In this document: positions 1 through 22,156 of the stretch, one piece after another | Numbering within the stretch: position 1 is the first letter of the stretch | How the letters are laid out: the number at the start of each line of letters is the position of its first letter | From: Actinostola sp. cb2023 | Taxonomy: Eukaryota; Cnidaria; Anthozoa; Actiniaria; Actinostolidae | NCBI GenBank assembly: GCA_033675265.1 | Contig: JAUJYZ010001369.1 | Location: 124,001 to 188,000, forward strand | Reading direction: 5' to 3' | Length of the DNA stretch: 64,000 bases | Position numbers and translations under genes: made by a program | The notes under the pieces: generated by a model | What the model saw: only the letters and a program-made list of their open reading frames with translations | What the model was told of the DNA's origin: nothing | The model's database searches: none

Positions 1-540
1 CTGTCCCTTCAAACTGCTTTTTTCTTTAGCTGATGACGTCATAAATAATGACGTCATCAAAAAACTAAATCCTTTATAACTCGGGTTCTAATTATCGGAA
101 CATTATGCAAATTTCACTTAAGAGCACAATATGTTATTCTCTTTCAAAATATACACTTTATTTTATCATTGTGTTTAAACTAAATTTTCACAGCAATTGT
201 AACTTTTTATTATGATGTCATCATTGCGTCAGATTTTGCCATCGAGTAGTTTGAAATACCACACTACCATCAATAAAGAAACTCTGAAATTGTTATTTCA
301 TTTCATGGAATAATTTTGAAAATATGAATGTTTTGAGAAAAATACGACGTTTCACCATTCCGATTTTAGGGTCATTTGCGCCCACCGTGAGTGGCGGATG
401 TCCTACTCACGTTTAATCAATCCAATCCAATCCAAAAATTAATCGTTTAATCTTTTATCGTTATTATAAATATGGTTACCGTTCGGTAGTTATTTCTAGC
501 ACTTTTATTCTTTTTGATGTATGAATCACAACTGCATGAT
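1..540. other. Intergenic, no gene seen
   Basis: AT-rich sequence without a supported coding exon. A short CAATC-type tandem run lies near 416-434. I see nothing else that can be named. Confidence 0.5.
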
Positions 541-819
541 ATAGCTAATTGCATAATCGTTGTCGGGTTGAAAATCATAAATCATAGAAGCTGAGACCGC
601 AAGGATGGATGGCAAATCAGTTCATGACCTGCATCATGCAGATATATTCAATGTTCTCGTAGTTTTGAAGGTATATGAGCTATTTAACTAAGATCCTACA
701 AGTCTGGATAAAAAGGTCGATGATTTGACGGTGTTATTTGAGAGTTTTAATTTCCCAGAATTCCTTTTGGTCATAGCTTTCATGATTTTCAACCCGACAA
801 CGATTATGCAATTAGCTAT
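541..819. mobile_element. MITE, 38-bp terminal inverted repeats
   Basis: The element begins ATAGCTAATTGCATAATCGT and ends with the exact reverse complement over 38 bp (541-578 against 782-819). There is no coding capacity. A second copy, itself interrupted by another element, lies at 21653-22156 and shares the interior. The flanks are compatible with a TA target, suggesting a Tc1/mariner-type non-autonomous element; the superfamily is inferred. Confidence 0.85.
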
Positions 820-1041
820 ATATAAAAATGGATAATTTGGTGACGAATTTCATTCAGAAATAAGAAAACATTTTATTAACCAAATTTTAGATACAAGCCG
901 ATTGGCTTCCTTTGATTATTATTATTTAATTAAATAGTAGGACGGTAATAAAGGATAAAAAATATTACCGAACTATACCACGGTTGTCTATATATAAAAT
1001 CATGGATTGCTTCCAATATGGTATGAATATTTAGATATGTA

Positions 1042-1309
1042 CAGTCAATTGCAAAAATTCTGGCCGCTACGAAGTATCAGTATATCAATATATCAGGTGC
1101 ATTATGGGTAATTAAATAATCGAAAATTCCCCTTTAAAGCGGGTTAACGCCAGCAAAGTTGGTAGAAATATTTAGTATAATGTTTATTTTAGTCATACGT
1201 TTGTTGTTTGTAAATTTTGCTTCATTTAATAGTATTAGTGATACACCCGATATATTGATATATTGATATATTGATATACCGTGGCGGCCAGAATTTTTGC
1301 AAATGACTG
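1042..1309. mobile_element. TA-flanked MITE (mariner-like)
   Basis: Inverted ends starting CAGTCAATTGCAAAAATTCT and finishing with its near reverse complement enclose about 270 bp and are flanked by TA on both sides (1040-1041, 1310-1311). Subterminal runs of an ATATCAAT-type repeat sit inside both ends. A degraded end of the same type is visible near 37400-37460. CAGT termini with a TA duplication are typical of Tc1/mariner MITEs. Confidence 0.8.
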
Positions 1310-1959
1310 TATATATGTCATAACATATTACCTTGTTACAGTTTATTTTCTTAATATGAAAAGAAAACTCGAAGTATATACGTCATTTTATATACATTGT
1401 AATTATTATTGCACTATTTTTTAAATTTAAATTTATAATTGTTTTAAATAACTTTGTAAATCATATTGAAATTATGTATGATTGTTTATGATTTTTTAAC
1501 ACTTGTTGACAGATGGAGTTTGTAATTCTTCGATTTGACCTTGTCAGATAGTCATGCATGGAGAACTTGAGTTAATAAATAGCAGGATCACATTACAATG
1601 ATTACATTTTAGCAAAGGGAGAACCTTTTAATTTAATTCCTCAATGTTTATTGGTATCCCCAATACGGTTAGGCTTATAACAACTGGTCAACCTGCAACC
1701 TGCAACCTGCAAAATACTCCATCCGGTGTCACCTTCAGAAGTTCATAAAGGTGCAGTTTTAGTCATTAGATAGAACGAATTAACTGTATAGCAAAACGTT
1801 TAGTTTAAATTAATTTATTCTAAACCATGGAAGAGGCAAATAGTTCAAATGTAATTGTTAGAAACGCCGGGTAGAAACGCTCATTTGCGTGTTGCGTGAC
1901 ATTATTCAACTCGGAAATATTCAAATTAATTTAGGATGCCGATATACCCTGAGGCTAGG

Positions 1960-2197
1960 CACAGGTAGCCTCCTTTGCTTTTGAGGCTAATAAAAATATA
2001 TTTGCGTCGTTTTTTATGGGTTTCCTGTGGTAGAGAGCGCGCGCGCGCAATACGTAAGGTTGGTTTCCCTGTGCATCAGGTTCATGTGCATAGAACTGTT
2101 TAATGTTGGGATCCCTGTGTGAAAAAAAGATGCAAATATCATTTTATTTCATTATTTAGTAGCCTCAAAAGCAATGGTTGGGCTGCCTGTGGCTAGG
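1960..2197. repeat. CCTGTG-motif repeat, incomplete copy
   Basis: Contains four copies of a TGGGNTNCCTGTG motif (near 2017, 2062, 2104 and 2176), a CG-alternating stretch (2037-2048) and the GAGGCTAATA-type subterminal block. It is a shorter relative of the palindromic elements at 2262-2691 and 50185-50575. Confidence 0.7.
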
Positions 2198-2261
2198 GGC
2201 TAATTAATTAAGGAATCTATGTTCGTGTGAGGGTACATTGATATTTTTATAATGTGAAAAG

Positions 2262-2691
2262 CAGAGGGTTACTCACAGGCAGCCCAACCATTGTTTCTGA
2301 GGCTAATTATAATTATTAATAAAATATATTTACATGCGCGCGTCTTTTTTGATGGGTTTCCTGTGGTTTAGAACGCGCGCGTGCGATACGTATTATTTGG
2401 GTTCCCTGTGTTGAGTAACTTATATGTTGGGCTTCCTGTGTGCATCCTGCGCGTCCCGCAGTACATGTGTATATTCAATATACACATTGCTGCGGGTGCA
2501 TCCCGCAGGATGCACACAGGAAGCCCAACATTATACATTTCTATGCACAGGGAACCAATATATTACGTATCGCGCGCGCGCTCTACCACAGGAAACCCAT
2601 CAAAAAAGAAGACGCGCGCATACAAATATATTTTTTTAATAATTATAAATAGCCTCAGAAACAATGGTTGGGCTACCTGTGGGTTACTCTG
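2262..2691. mobile_element. Palindromic MITE with CCTGTG motifs
   Basis: A long imperfect palindrome. Both arms carry, in mirror order, the CACAGGCAGCCCAACC block, a GCGCGC stretch and several TGGGNTNCCTGTG motifs, meeting near a central hairpin (2445-2510). Open frames across it (2381-2704 and shadows) are by-products of the palindrome. Related copies: 1960-2197, 40202-40533, 50185-50575. I could not identify a target duplication. Confidence 0.8.
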
Positions 2692-2823
2692 TGGTTATTT
2701 TTAACTCTATCATAGAGTTCACTGAATTGATGGATTCCCATGATCCCCCCTACTGCTCTAGTGAAATATGAATTCTTCTCCAAACAAAGCTGACACTGTC
2801 AATGCTGCTCTATAGTTGCAACA

Positions 2824-5800
2824 ATGGTGAAAGTTTTGCTTCTTGTGACGAATCATGGAAAAATGGGAAATTTGGACAGGAAGACTGGATGGTACCTCCC
2901 AGAAGTTGCACATCCCTACCTGGTGTTCAAAGAAGCAGGCTATGAAGTTATTGTTGCCAGTCCCAACGGAGGAAATGCACCAATGGTATCAATGAAGAAA
3001 TTGCATTGTATTTAAAGGGGGACAAGTTCAAAATTTGATTTAGTTGAAACTTCACTGAAATATAATCTCAAAGACCCATACTGGTTAATTTTGTTCTCAA
3101 AAATTCCAATGGGAAGTAATACATTTTTATGGATCTCTAGAGGTGTCAGTGACGTCACTTACTCAACCCAAACTCAGCTCCATACATTTCTTTGTATTTT
3201 GTGATCAAAATATCTTCAGATAACAGCTCTGCACTGAAGAAAACTAGTCAAATAATCAATCCTAAGCACATAAGTAAGAAAACTCCTTCACACAAACGTT
3301 TAGCTTCAAAGAAATAAAATAAGTCAAAACATTAAACATGAAGAAATGTATGGAGCGAAGCCGTGATGATTGTTTGGGTTGAGTAAGTGACGTCACTGAC
3401 ACCTCTAAGGATTCATAAAAATGTATTACTACTTCCCATTGAAATTTTAACCAGTGATTTTATGGGTCTTTGAGGTTATTTCAGTGAAGTTTTAGCTAAA
3501 TCACACTTTTAACGATTTATTTGCTAGTCCCCCTGATCAATGTCTCTGATCAATGTCCAAATACTCCTCTGGTTCTTTGAATTCCAAATGAGAATTCAGA
3601 GTTTGATCACGAATCATACAACTGTACGTTCTTGCCATGAATAGATATAATCATATCCATGCATAATGCTACACCCATATGCATGCAACAAGTGTCTGTT
3701 ACAAACCCACTACATGTTACAAAAATTTGAAGGATCTTCATTGCTTTCAGTTTTCTCGTAAAATTCAATTCATCCAGTGAATTTACCTATAGAATTAGTT
3801 ACTGCACATGTGTGTTGTACTTGGTCTAAATTATAAGCACCTTCTTTGATATGTGTACTATCGATACAGCCAGTGCACATGGACATATGTTTATGTGCAT
3901 ATGTACATGTACTTGTAGGATCCTGGCAGTTTTGAAGCATTTGAGAAGGACCCAGAATGTCAGAGGTTCAGAAATGACTTCAATATTACTGATAAAGACA
4001 GCGCCTTAAAAGATACAGTACCACTTAACCAAGTGGATCTCTCTACCATTGATGTGTTCTTCTGTGCTGGTGGCCATGGCCCAATGTTTGACTTCCCTGA
4101 CAATGACAAAGTCAATAAGGGAGTTGCTGCAGTGTATGAGAAAGGAGGGATAGCAGCGGCTGTCTGCCATGGGCCAGCAGGTATGATGTATCTCTGCTGT
4201 GCTTATAGGATTACCATCAACTGCACCACCACCACCATCAACTGCATAATCACCATCAACTGCATCACCACCATCAACTGCATCACCACCACCAACTGCA
4301 TCACCACCATCAACTGCATCATCACCATCAACTGCATCACCACCACCAACTGCATCATCACCACCAACTGCATCATCATCGCCAACTGCATTGTCACCAC
4401 CATCACCAATTGTATCACGCACCACCACCATCAACTGCATCATCACCACCAACTGCATCACCACCATCAACTGCATCACCACCACGATCAACTGCATCAT
4501 CACCATCAACTGCATCATCACCATCAACTGCATCACCACCACCAACTGAATCACCACCATCAACTGCATCACCACCACCAACTGCATCATCACCACCAAC
4601 TGCATTATCACCACCATCACCAATTGTATCACCTACTCTACCATCATCACCACCAGTCAACTGCATCATCACCACCATCAACTGTATCACCACCATCAAC
4701 TGACCCCCCATCAACTGCATCACCACCATCAACTGCATCACCACCATCAACTGCATCATCACCATCAACTGCATCATCATCAACTGCATCACCACCATCA
4801 ACTGACCCCCCATCAACTGCATCACCACCATCAACTGCATCACCTACTCTACCATCATCATCACCAGTCAACTGCATCATCACCACCAGTCAACTGCATC
4901 ACCACCATCAACTGTATCACCACCATCAACTGACCCCCCATCAACTGCATCACCACCATCAACTGCATCACCACCATCAACTGCATCATCACCATCAACT
5001 GCATCATCATCAACTGCATCACCACCATCAACTGACCCCCCATCAACTGCATCGCCACCATCAACTGCATCATCAACTGCATCACCACCATCAACTGCAT
5101 CATCAACTGCATCACCACCATCACCACCATCAACTGCATCACCATCAACTGCATCACCATCAACTGCATCATCACCATCAACTGCATCATCACCATCAAC
5201 TGCATCACCACCATCAACTGCATTACCACCATCAACTGCATCACCACCACCAACTGCATCATCACCACCAACTGCATTATCACCACCATCACCAATTGTA
5301 TCACCTACTCTACCATCATCACCACCAGTCAACTGCATCATCACCACCATCAACTGTATCACCACCATCAACTGACCCCCCATCAACTGCATCACCACCA
5401 TCAACTGCATCACCACCATCAACTGCATCACCACCATCAACTGCATCATCACCATCAACTGCATCATCACCATCAACTGCATCATCATCAACTGCATCAC
5501 CACCATCAACTGACCCCCCATCAACTGCATCACCACCATCAACTGCATCACCTACTCTACCATCATCATCACCAGTCAACTGCATCATCACCACCAGTCA
5601 ACTGCATCACCACCATCAACTGTATCACCACCATCAACTGACCCCCCATCAACTGCATCACCACCATCAACTGCATCACCACCATCAACTGCATCATCAC
5701 CATCAACTGCATCATCATCAACTGCATCACCACCATCAACTGACCCCCCATCAACTGCATCGCCACCATCAACTGCATCATCACCTGCATCACCACCATC

Positions 5801-8800
5801 AACTGCATCATCAACTGCATCACCACCATCAACTGCATCACCATCAACTGCATCATCACCATCATCAACTGCATCACCACCATCAACTGCATCACTACCA
5901 CCATCAACTGCATCATCACCATCAACTGCATCACCACCACCATCAACTGCATCACCACCATCAACTGCATCACTACCACCATCAACTGCATCATCACCAT
6001 CAACTGCATCACTACCACCATCAACTGCATCATCACCATCAACTGCATCACCACCATCAACTGCATCACCACCATCAACTGCATCATCACCATCAACTGC
6101 ATCATCACCATCAACTGCATCATCATCACTGCATCACCACCATCAACTGACCCCCCATCAACTGCATCACCACCATCAACTGCATCACCTACTCTACCAT
6201 CATCATCACCAGTCAACTGCATCATCACCACCAGTCAACTGCATCACCACCATCAACTGTATCACCACCATCAACTGACCCCCCATCAACTGCATCACCA
6301 CCATCAACTGCATCACCACCATCAACTGCATCATCACCATCAACTGCATCATCATCAACTGCATCACCACCATCAACTGACCCCCCATCAACTGCATCGC
6401 CACCATCAACTGCATCATCACCTGCATCACCACCATCAACTGCATCATCAACTGCATCACCACCATCAACTGCATCACCATCAACTGCATCATCACCATC
6501 ATCAACTGCATCACCACCATCAACTGCATCACTACCACCATCAACTGCATCATCACCATCAACTGCATCACCACCACCATCAACTGCATCACCACCATCA
6601 ACTGCATCACTACCACCATCAACTGCATCATCACCATCAACTGCATCACTACCACCATCACTGCATCATCACTATCAACTGCATTACCACCATCAACTGC
6701 ATCACCACCACCAACTGCATCATCACCACCAACTGCATCATCATCACCAACTGCATCATCACCACCAACTGCATCATCACCATCAACTGCATCACCACCA
6801 TCAACTGCATCACCACCATCAACTGCATCACCACCATCAACTGCATCACCACCATCAACTGCATCACCACCACCAACTGCATCATCACCACCAACTGCAT
6901 CATCATCGCCAACTGCATTGTCACCACCATCACCAATTGTATCATGCACCACCACCATCAACTGCATCACCTACTCTACCATCAACTGCATCACCCGCAT
7001 CATGATCACCATCACCATCAGTCAACTGCATCATCACCACCAGTCAACTGCATCACCACCAGTCAACTGCATTACCACCATCAACTGCATCACCACCATC
7101 AACTGCATCATCACCATCAACTGCATCACCACCATCAACTGACCCCCCATCAACTGCATCACCACCATCAACTGCATCACCACCATCAACTGTATCACCA
7201 CCATCAACTGCATCACCACCATCAACTGCATCACCACCATCAACTGCATCACCACCATCAACTGCATCACCACCACCAACTGCATCATCACCACCAACTG
7301 CATCACCACCAACTGCATTACCACCATCAACTGCATCACCACCACCAACTGCATCACCACCATCAACTGCATCATCACCATCAACTGCATCACCACCATC
7401 AACTGCATTACCACCATCAACTGCATCACCACCAACTGCATCACCACCACCAACTGCATCATCACCACCAACTGCATCATCACCATCAACTGCATCACCA
7501 CTATCAACTGCATTACCACCATCAACTGCATCACCACCAACTGCATCACCACCACCAACTGCATCATCACCACCAACTGCATCATCACCATCAACTGCAT
7601 CACCACCATCAACTGCATTACCACCATCAACTGCATCACCACCAACTGCATCACCACCACCAACTGCATCATCACCACCAACTGCATCATCACCATCAAC
7701 TGCATCACCACTATCAACTGCATTACCACCATCAACTGCATCACCACCAACTGCATCACCACCACCAACTGCATCATCACCACCAACTGCATTATCACCA
7801 CCAACTGCATCACCATCAACTGCATTACCACCATCAACTGCATCACCACCAACTGCATCACCACCACCAACTGCATCATCACCACCAACTGCATTATCAC
7901 CACCAACTGCATCACCATCAACTGCATCACCACCACCATCAACTGCATCGCCACCATCAACTGCATCATCAAGTGCATCACCACCATCAACTGCATCACC
8001 ACCATCAACTGCATCACCACCATCAACTGCATCACCACCACCAACTGCATCATCACCACCAACTGCATCATCATCGCCAACTGCATTGTCACCACCATCA
8101 CCAATTGTATCGTGCACCACCACCATCAACTGCATCACCACCATCAACTGCATCACCACCATCAACTGCATCATCACCATCAACTGACCCCCCATCAACT
8201 GCATCACCACCATCAACTGCATTACCACCATCAACTGCATCACCACCATCAACTGCATCACGACCATCAACTGACCCCCCATCAACTGCATCACCACCAT
8301 CAACTGCATCACCACCACCAACTGCATCATCATCACCAACTGCATTGTCACCACCATCACCAATTGTATCATGCACCACCACCATCAACTGCATCACCCG
8401 CATCATGATCATGCACCATCACCACCAGTCAACTGCATCATCACCACCAGTCAACTGCATCACCACCAACTGCATCACCACCAACTGCATCACCACCATC
8501 AACTGTATCACCACCACCAACTGCATCACCACCATCAACTGTATCACCACCACCAACTGCATCACCACCATCAACTGTATCACCACCATCAACTGCATCA
8601 CCACCATCAACTGTATCACCACCATCAACTGCATCACCACCATCAACTGTATCGCCTCCACCACTACTAACTGAATTACTTCCATACTCATTTTTGATCA
8701 CTAGCAAACTTGTGGTGCTGCTACAGAATTTATAAACGTTTGTCTGTCAAATATTTGGTTTTGCCCTGCTCTTAACTTACAAAAAGTAACAACAGTACTG

Positions 8801-9106
8801 TAACAACATGTAGATGTTTTTAACTATTTTTCAGGAATTGTAAACACTAAGCTCTCAAATGGAGAATATCTGGTGAAAAATAAGCAAGTCACTTGTTTCA
8901 CCAATTCTGAGGAGGATCAAGTTCAGCTTTCAGCGGTCATGCCATTCATGCTAGAGACGAGACTCAAGGAACATGGAGCAGAGTTCAAAGCAGCAGCAAA
9001 CTGGCAGCCAAATGCGGTAGAGTGTGATCGCGTTGTCACTGGTCAAAACCCAGCATCTGCTTCTCCAATGAGCAAGAAAATTGTGGAGATACTTTCCAAG
9101 AAGTAG
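2824..9106 (+). CDS. DJ-1/PfpI (Hsp31-like) class I GATase-fold protein, 3 exons
   Basis: Exons: 2824-2985, 3919-4180 and 8835-9106; phases 0 and 1 join cleanly to give 231 aa ending at TAG 9104-9106. The fold is that of the DJ-1/PfpI superfamily, whose Hsp31/YhbO-type members act as glyoxalase/deglycase enzymes or chaperones in the cytosol. Seen in the sequence: an N-terminal strand MVKVLLLVTN, the TGWYLPEVAHPY segment with the family's acidic active-site residue (Glu27), AGGHGPMFDFPD (104-115), and the nucleophile elbow AAVCHGPAG with Cys137-His138 split from its final Gly by intron 2. The C-terminal block ANWQPNAVECDRVVTGQNPAS is typical of bacterial-like members. Length fits Hsp31-type proteins better than ~190-aa DJ-1 (PARK7). 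The first ATG is chosen because it directly precedes the first beta strand. Intron 2 is a giant minisatellite. Substrate unknown. Confidence 0.9.
3016..3534. mobile_element. Inverted-repeat element in DJ-1-like intron 1
   Basis: Roughly 520 bp bounded by AGGGGGACAAG and its inverse near 3524-3534. The arms are long and imperfect: the GAGGTGTCAGTGACGTCACT block at 3140-3160 recurs inverted near 3385-3405, and the AAATGTATGG/CCATACATTT blocks mirror each other. No coding capacity. A palindromic non-autonomous DNA element is the simplest reading. Confidence 0.75.
4205..8655. repeat. Giant 18-bp intronic minisatellite
   Basis: About 4.4 kb built from the 18-mer CATCACCACCATCAACTG and variants of 12, 15 or 21 bp that keep a 3-bp period. 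Higher-order blocks are visible: a segment starting CACCAGTCAACTGCATCATC recurs near 4863, 5573 and 6208, giving a super-period of roughly 0.65-0.7 kb. Because units are multiples of three and lack stops, several long frames are open (up to 705 aa, Gln-Leu-His, Ser-Thr-Pro or Met-Gln-Leu-Val repeats); these are not genes. It fills intron 2 of the DJ-1-like gene. Confidence 0.95.
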
Positions 9107-10383
9107 AGCTTTCGTGTTGTTGTAGGCCATGTTACACAAGACAATTTCGGTGCAACTTTACCGCCAAATCCTAAAATAGACCTTTTTTCAGTAAATACAA
9201 TTATGCTAGTAGGATAAAACTTGTTTTGCAATAGCCAACAGACACCTATAATGATTGTAACACCTATTCCAATTAACGTTGATAACGGTCGATCTGAATT
9301 GGATGATCTGAAACTGTTAAATTCACGTTAACCTCCGCCATATCTCGTACGAACACCAAGCGTGATTCCAAGCTCGAGGTCGAATGAATGAATTTCGCAT
9401 GTTACTAACGAAAGACCGACCAGTTTCCCATAATTCATCTTGGTCTCAGATCGCCCGTTGTCAACATTTTTTGAAATAGGTGTATGCTATACACTGTATA
9501 ATCCTTTCCTTGTCTCGCGTGAGATGGCCTTTTCACTGTACGTCCGAATAGTCACATTAAAGCTGTAACAACTTTCATTCCAGTATATTATAAAACACTC
9601 CTGTTAATATTACAATCATAATAGAGACCGTAAAGCTTTATTATTGAACAAAAAAAACACAACCTGGCCAAGTTAGGCCAGAATGTTTTGTCGCTCTTTC
9701 AGTGCACTTTTTGAGTATAATATTATCTTTGCTCGCTGTTGCCCTAATCACTATAATACACTGCACTATACTCTCTTTGCTTCAATTGATGAAATAGGTC
9801 CTAAAACTAGTCCTTTGATCATCCATTCTTATCCACCAAGGTCCCTGTCATATTGAATGTTGTCGTTACCGAGTGCAAAGTCAGCTGCTTCAGTTAGATG
9901 GAAATTTGCGGCAAATAGCAGAGACCATAATATTCTCTTGCATATACGCAATACTTGGAAAGGAGACCGCGTAGCCGCTAGTGGTACCTCTTTTGATTAG
10001 ACTGACACCTCACTTAGACGGGCACCAACAATCTTGATTTCAGACATTGTACATATTTCAACAACATTCAACAGGAAGTTCCGGTATAAAACGGGTGTGG
10101 CCAGGCCAATGCACGCGTTTTGCCTTGTTGAAGTGTTCCATCCATAATAACATTCCACAGGTTGTCATGGCAACTCAGTGGTATTCGCGCGTGCGCATTG
10201 CGCTCTAAAATATTTCCATGGTAGGCAAAGTGTCCGGCTTCGAGAGTGTTTGTTGCACTTTAATTGTCACCGTTTATTCCAGCAAGGTCTTCGTGTCCTG
10301 GCTATTGTTAATACATAGAACGACAATAGCTGTGCAGCTACACGAAGACCTGACCTGAATTCCGCTTGCAAATTTCGCTGATG
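9107..10383. other. Convergent intergenic region / 3' UTRs
   Basis: Lies between the stop codons of the DJ-1-like gene (+) and the coiled-coil gene (-), so it should hold both 3' UTRs. It contains the MITE at 9261-9482 and a hairpin at about 10284-10353 (AGGTCTTCGTGT ... ACACGAAGACCT) just downstream of the coiled-coil stop. No other exon is supported. Confidence 0.55.
9261..9482. mobile_element. MITE with CACCTATTCCAAT ends
   Basis: Begins CACCTATTCCAATTAACG and ends with the inverse AATAGGTG, followed by TA. The subterminal GATCTGAA/GATGATCTGA blocks match the better-preserved copy at 42620-42860. Non-coding; Tc1/mariner-like by its TA flank. Confidence 0.75.
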
Positions 10384-19966
<9,583 letters not shown>

Positions 19967-20104
19967 GCTTAGATAGGTCAATCACGCGTACAGAGCCGGA
20001 AGTTCACATTTCAGATGGGTTTTATTCGTGTTTGAAAACAGCCCAAACCAGCTGTTCCTAATTCTATTTCTCATCTCTTCATTGTTTTAAATGTGTTACT
20101 TATA

Positions 20105-20632
20105 CAGTCAACTCTCTCGTAAGCGGACACCCTCGGGAATTGAAAAAAGTGTCCGTTAGTAGAGCTGTCCGCTTATGAGAACTATTCCCGTAAGCGGACA
20201 CCAAAGAAAAAATAGGGTGGATGTCGGCCGCTTACGGGAGAGTTAATTACGTTTTAATCGGTAGAGAAAAATAGCAACTGAACCGTACACCTTGCCGCTT
20301 CCCCACGAACAAATGGAGATTTGACAAAACCGATCCCCACTGTTCTGTTGCTCTGTAAAAGGTCATATTTTTGTTGATTTATTGCAAATTAAAGACAAAT
20401 TCCATTGCCGAAAGTCCATTATTATATGGTGTGCCCGCTTACGAGAGAGCGTAAACAAAAGAAAAATCCAATTTTCATTTTCAAAAGTGTCCGCGTCCGC
20501 TTACGAGAGAGTGTCCGCTTACGGGAATGTGTAAATACAGAGTTTGACTGGGAGGTAAAACGGGGATTTGAAAAGGTGTCCGTAAGTAGAGCTGTCCGCT
20601 TACGAGAGTGTCCGTTAGCGGAGAGTTGACTG
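20105..20632. mobile_element. TA-flanked MITE with internal GCGGACAC repeats
   Basis: Starts CAGTCAACTCTCTCGTAAGC and ends GGAGAGTTGACTG, flanked by TA (20103-20104; 20633-20634). The interior is built of direct and inverted copies of a GTAAGCGGACAC motif. It lies upstream of the coiled-coil gene. Tc1/mariner-type by ends and target; the frames across it are shadows. Confidence 0.85.
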
Positions 20633-20966
20633 TATCTCTTATTCACTCATCGCTTACTTGGACCAATAAAGAAATCAGAATAGTAAGTAAGTTGTTTATA
20701 ACCGCCAAAGTTTCAAATATCAGTAGTAGCATCAACAACCGGTTTTCCCGTGTAAACATTCTAGCCAATCACAGACGAAAATAGAACACGTGGTTGCTAT
20801 TACCCAATCAAAAAGTTAGGACAAATTCTGTCCTCATGGAAGTGAGGTTTGCGTTCAATTAGGCCAGAGGCTACTTTTCCTCCTTCCCAGGCCCCCATTC
20901 TTCGCTTGCCTCCCCACTAATAGTAGCCTCTGGAACCAGGGTAGTGTGCATGACCTTCAAAAGTCT

Positions 20967-21395
20967 GGGGGGGGGGGGGGGGGGGGGGTACTCCTCTATG
21001 TAAGCTATACGGGAATATGTGCCGTCCGATATCATTAGGGTATATGGTTTTCGAGCTTCTCAGGTCTGGGATAGGGTATAGATTTTCAATCTTAGGTCTG
21101 GGATAGGGTGTGTTTTTACAGCGAAACCAGTATTTATCATTCTTTTTGCATTTTTACGAACATTTGAAGATCTCCCCGAATGTCTATAAATTATCGTAGC
21201 GGCAAAATAAAAATTATTAGCTTCAAATTGGTCACGAACTTTCTATTTTATTCTGTGCTAGGGTATGGATTTTGAAGCATAGGTCTGGGATAGGGTATGG
21301 AAAAGTGCTGTTTTTAGGTCTGGGATAGGGTAAGGTTTTTGGGATCATGGCGGCATACCCCGACCCAGCAAATGGCCGAGTACTCCCGGGCATGT
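20967..21395. repeat. Poly-G-ended repeat element
   Basis: Begins with about 22 G then TACTCC and ends GAGTACTCCCGGGCATG, so the termini are inverted relative to each other. The interior repeats the phrase GGTCTGGGATAGGGTATG four times. It belongs to the same broad family as 24632-24994, 42061-42160 and 51541-51790. Confidence 0.7.
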
Positions 21396-21432
21396 AACAA
21401 AGTTTTCAATAATATAGCTCATTCACATAATA

Positions 21433-21540
21433 TTATATGTCTTTGAATATCAGTGTTTGAATGTAACCGTCTTCAGAGGAAATTGTGATAGGTTTTAATG
21501 TTACTTCCAAGTCTTCACACTTCATGACAGACCTACCTTT
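21433..21540 (-). pseudogene. C-terminal fragment of a BTB-PHR gene
   Basis: Read on the minus strand it ends SEDGYIQTLIFKDI followed by a stop, matching the last residues of the PHR domain in the BTB gene at 44302-50004, and carries GRSVMKCEDLEV just before. Only about 35 codons are preserved; no BTB, BACK or upstream PHR part is next to it. The match continues for a few bases after the stop. A relic of a second BTB-PHR copy. Confidence 0.7.
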
Positions 21541-21652
21541 TGTATAAAATAAACTTGCACTGACATGTCAGGCGATTTGTCAGTTCAGGAAGTAGAGGTG
21601 TTAATTTTTCGTCATAATTAATTTTTAGAAGTACATTTTATATATTTTATAT

Positions 21653-22156
21653 ATAGCTAATTGCATAATCGTTGTCGGGTTGAAAATCATAAATCATAGA
21701 AGCTGAGACCGCAAGGATGGATGGGAAATCAGTTCATGAGCCACATTACATGCATATATATTCAATGTTCTCGTAGTTTTGAAGGTATATGAGCTATTAT
21801 TAACTAAGATCCTACAATTCTGGATAAAAAGGTCGATGATTTGACGGTGTTATTTGAGAGTTTTACAGTGAGGACACACTAATTACCGGGAGCCCTTGAG
21901 CAAAACTGACCAATCAGATTACACCTGAAAATAATCACATTGCAACAAAAGTTGTCTGGGCCAATCAGCATTATAGTCATAATGATGATTGGCGCAGATG
22001 ACTTTTGTTGGAATGTGATTATTTTCAGGTGTAATCTGATTGGTCAGTTTTGCTCAAGGGGTCCCGGTTAGTGTGTCCTCACTGTAATTTCCCAGAATTC
22101 CTTTTGGTCATAGCTTTCATGATTTTCAACCCGACAACGATTATGCAATTAGCTAT
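21653..22156. mobile_element. Second copy of the 541-819 MITE, split by a nested MITE
   Basis: Same 38-bp inverted ends and interior as 541-819. The interior is interrupted after GAGAGTTT by the 219-bp element at 21866-22084; removal of that element and one TA restores the intact order. Confidence 0.85.
21866..22084. mobile_element. Nested palindromic MITE with exact TA duplication
   Basis: CAGTGAGGACACACTAA at the left and its reverse complement at the right. Almost the entire 219 bp is palindromic, with the CCAATCAG/CTGATTGG blocks mirrored. TA at 21864-21865 and 22085-22086 is the target duplication, proven by comparison with the uninterrupted host copy near 541-819. Confidence 0.92.

Noticed and set aside
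2381..2704. 107-codon protein
   Set aside because: Runs across both arms of a palindromic MITE; equivalent frames occur on the other strand and in the copy at 50217-50466.
4033..8674. Very long open frames (705, 576, 439, 356 codons and others) on both strands
   Set aside because: They lie over the 18-bp minisatellite, whose period is a multiple of three and free of stops; several frames on both strands are open simultaneously. Only the first part of the frame at 4033 is the real DJ-1-like exon 2.
20405..20646. Two opposing 74-codon proteins
   Set aside because: Both lie in the inverted and direct GCGGACAC repeats of the MITE at 20105-20632.
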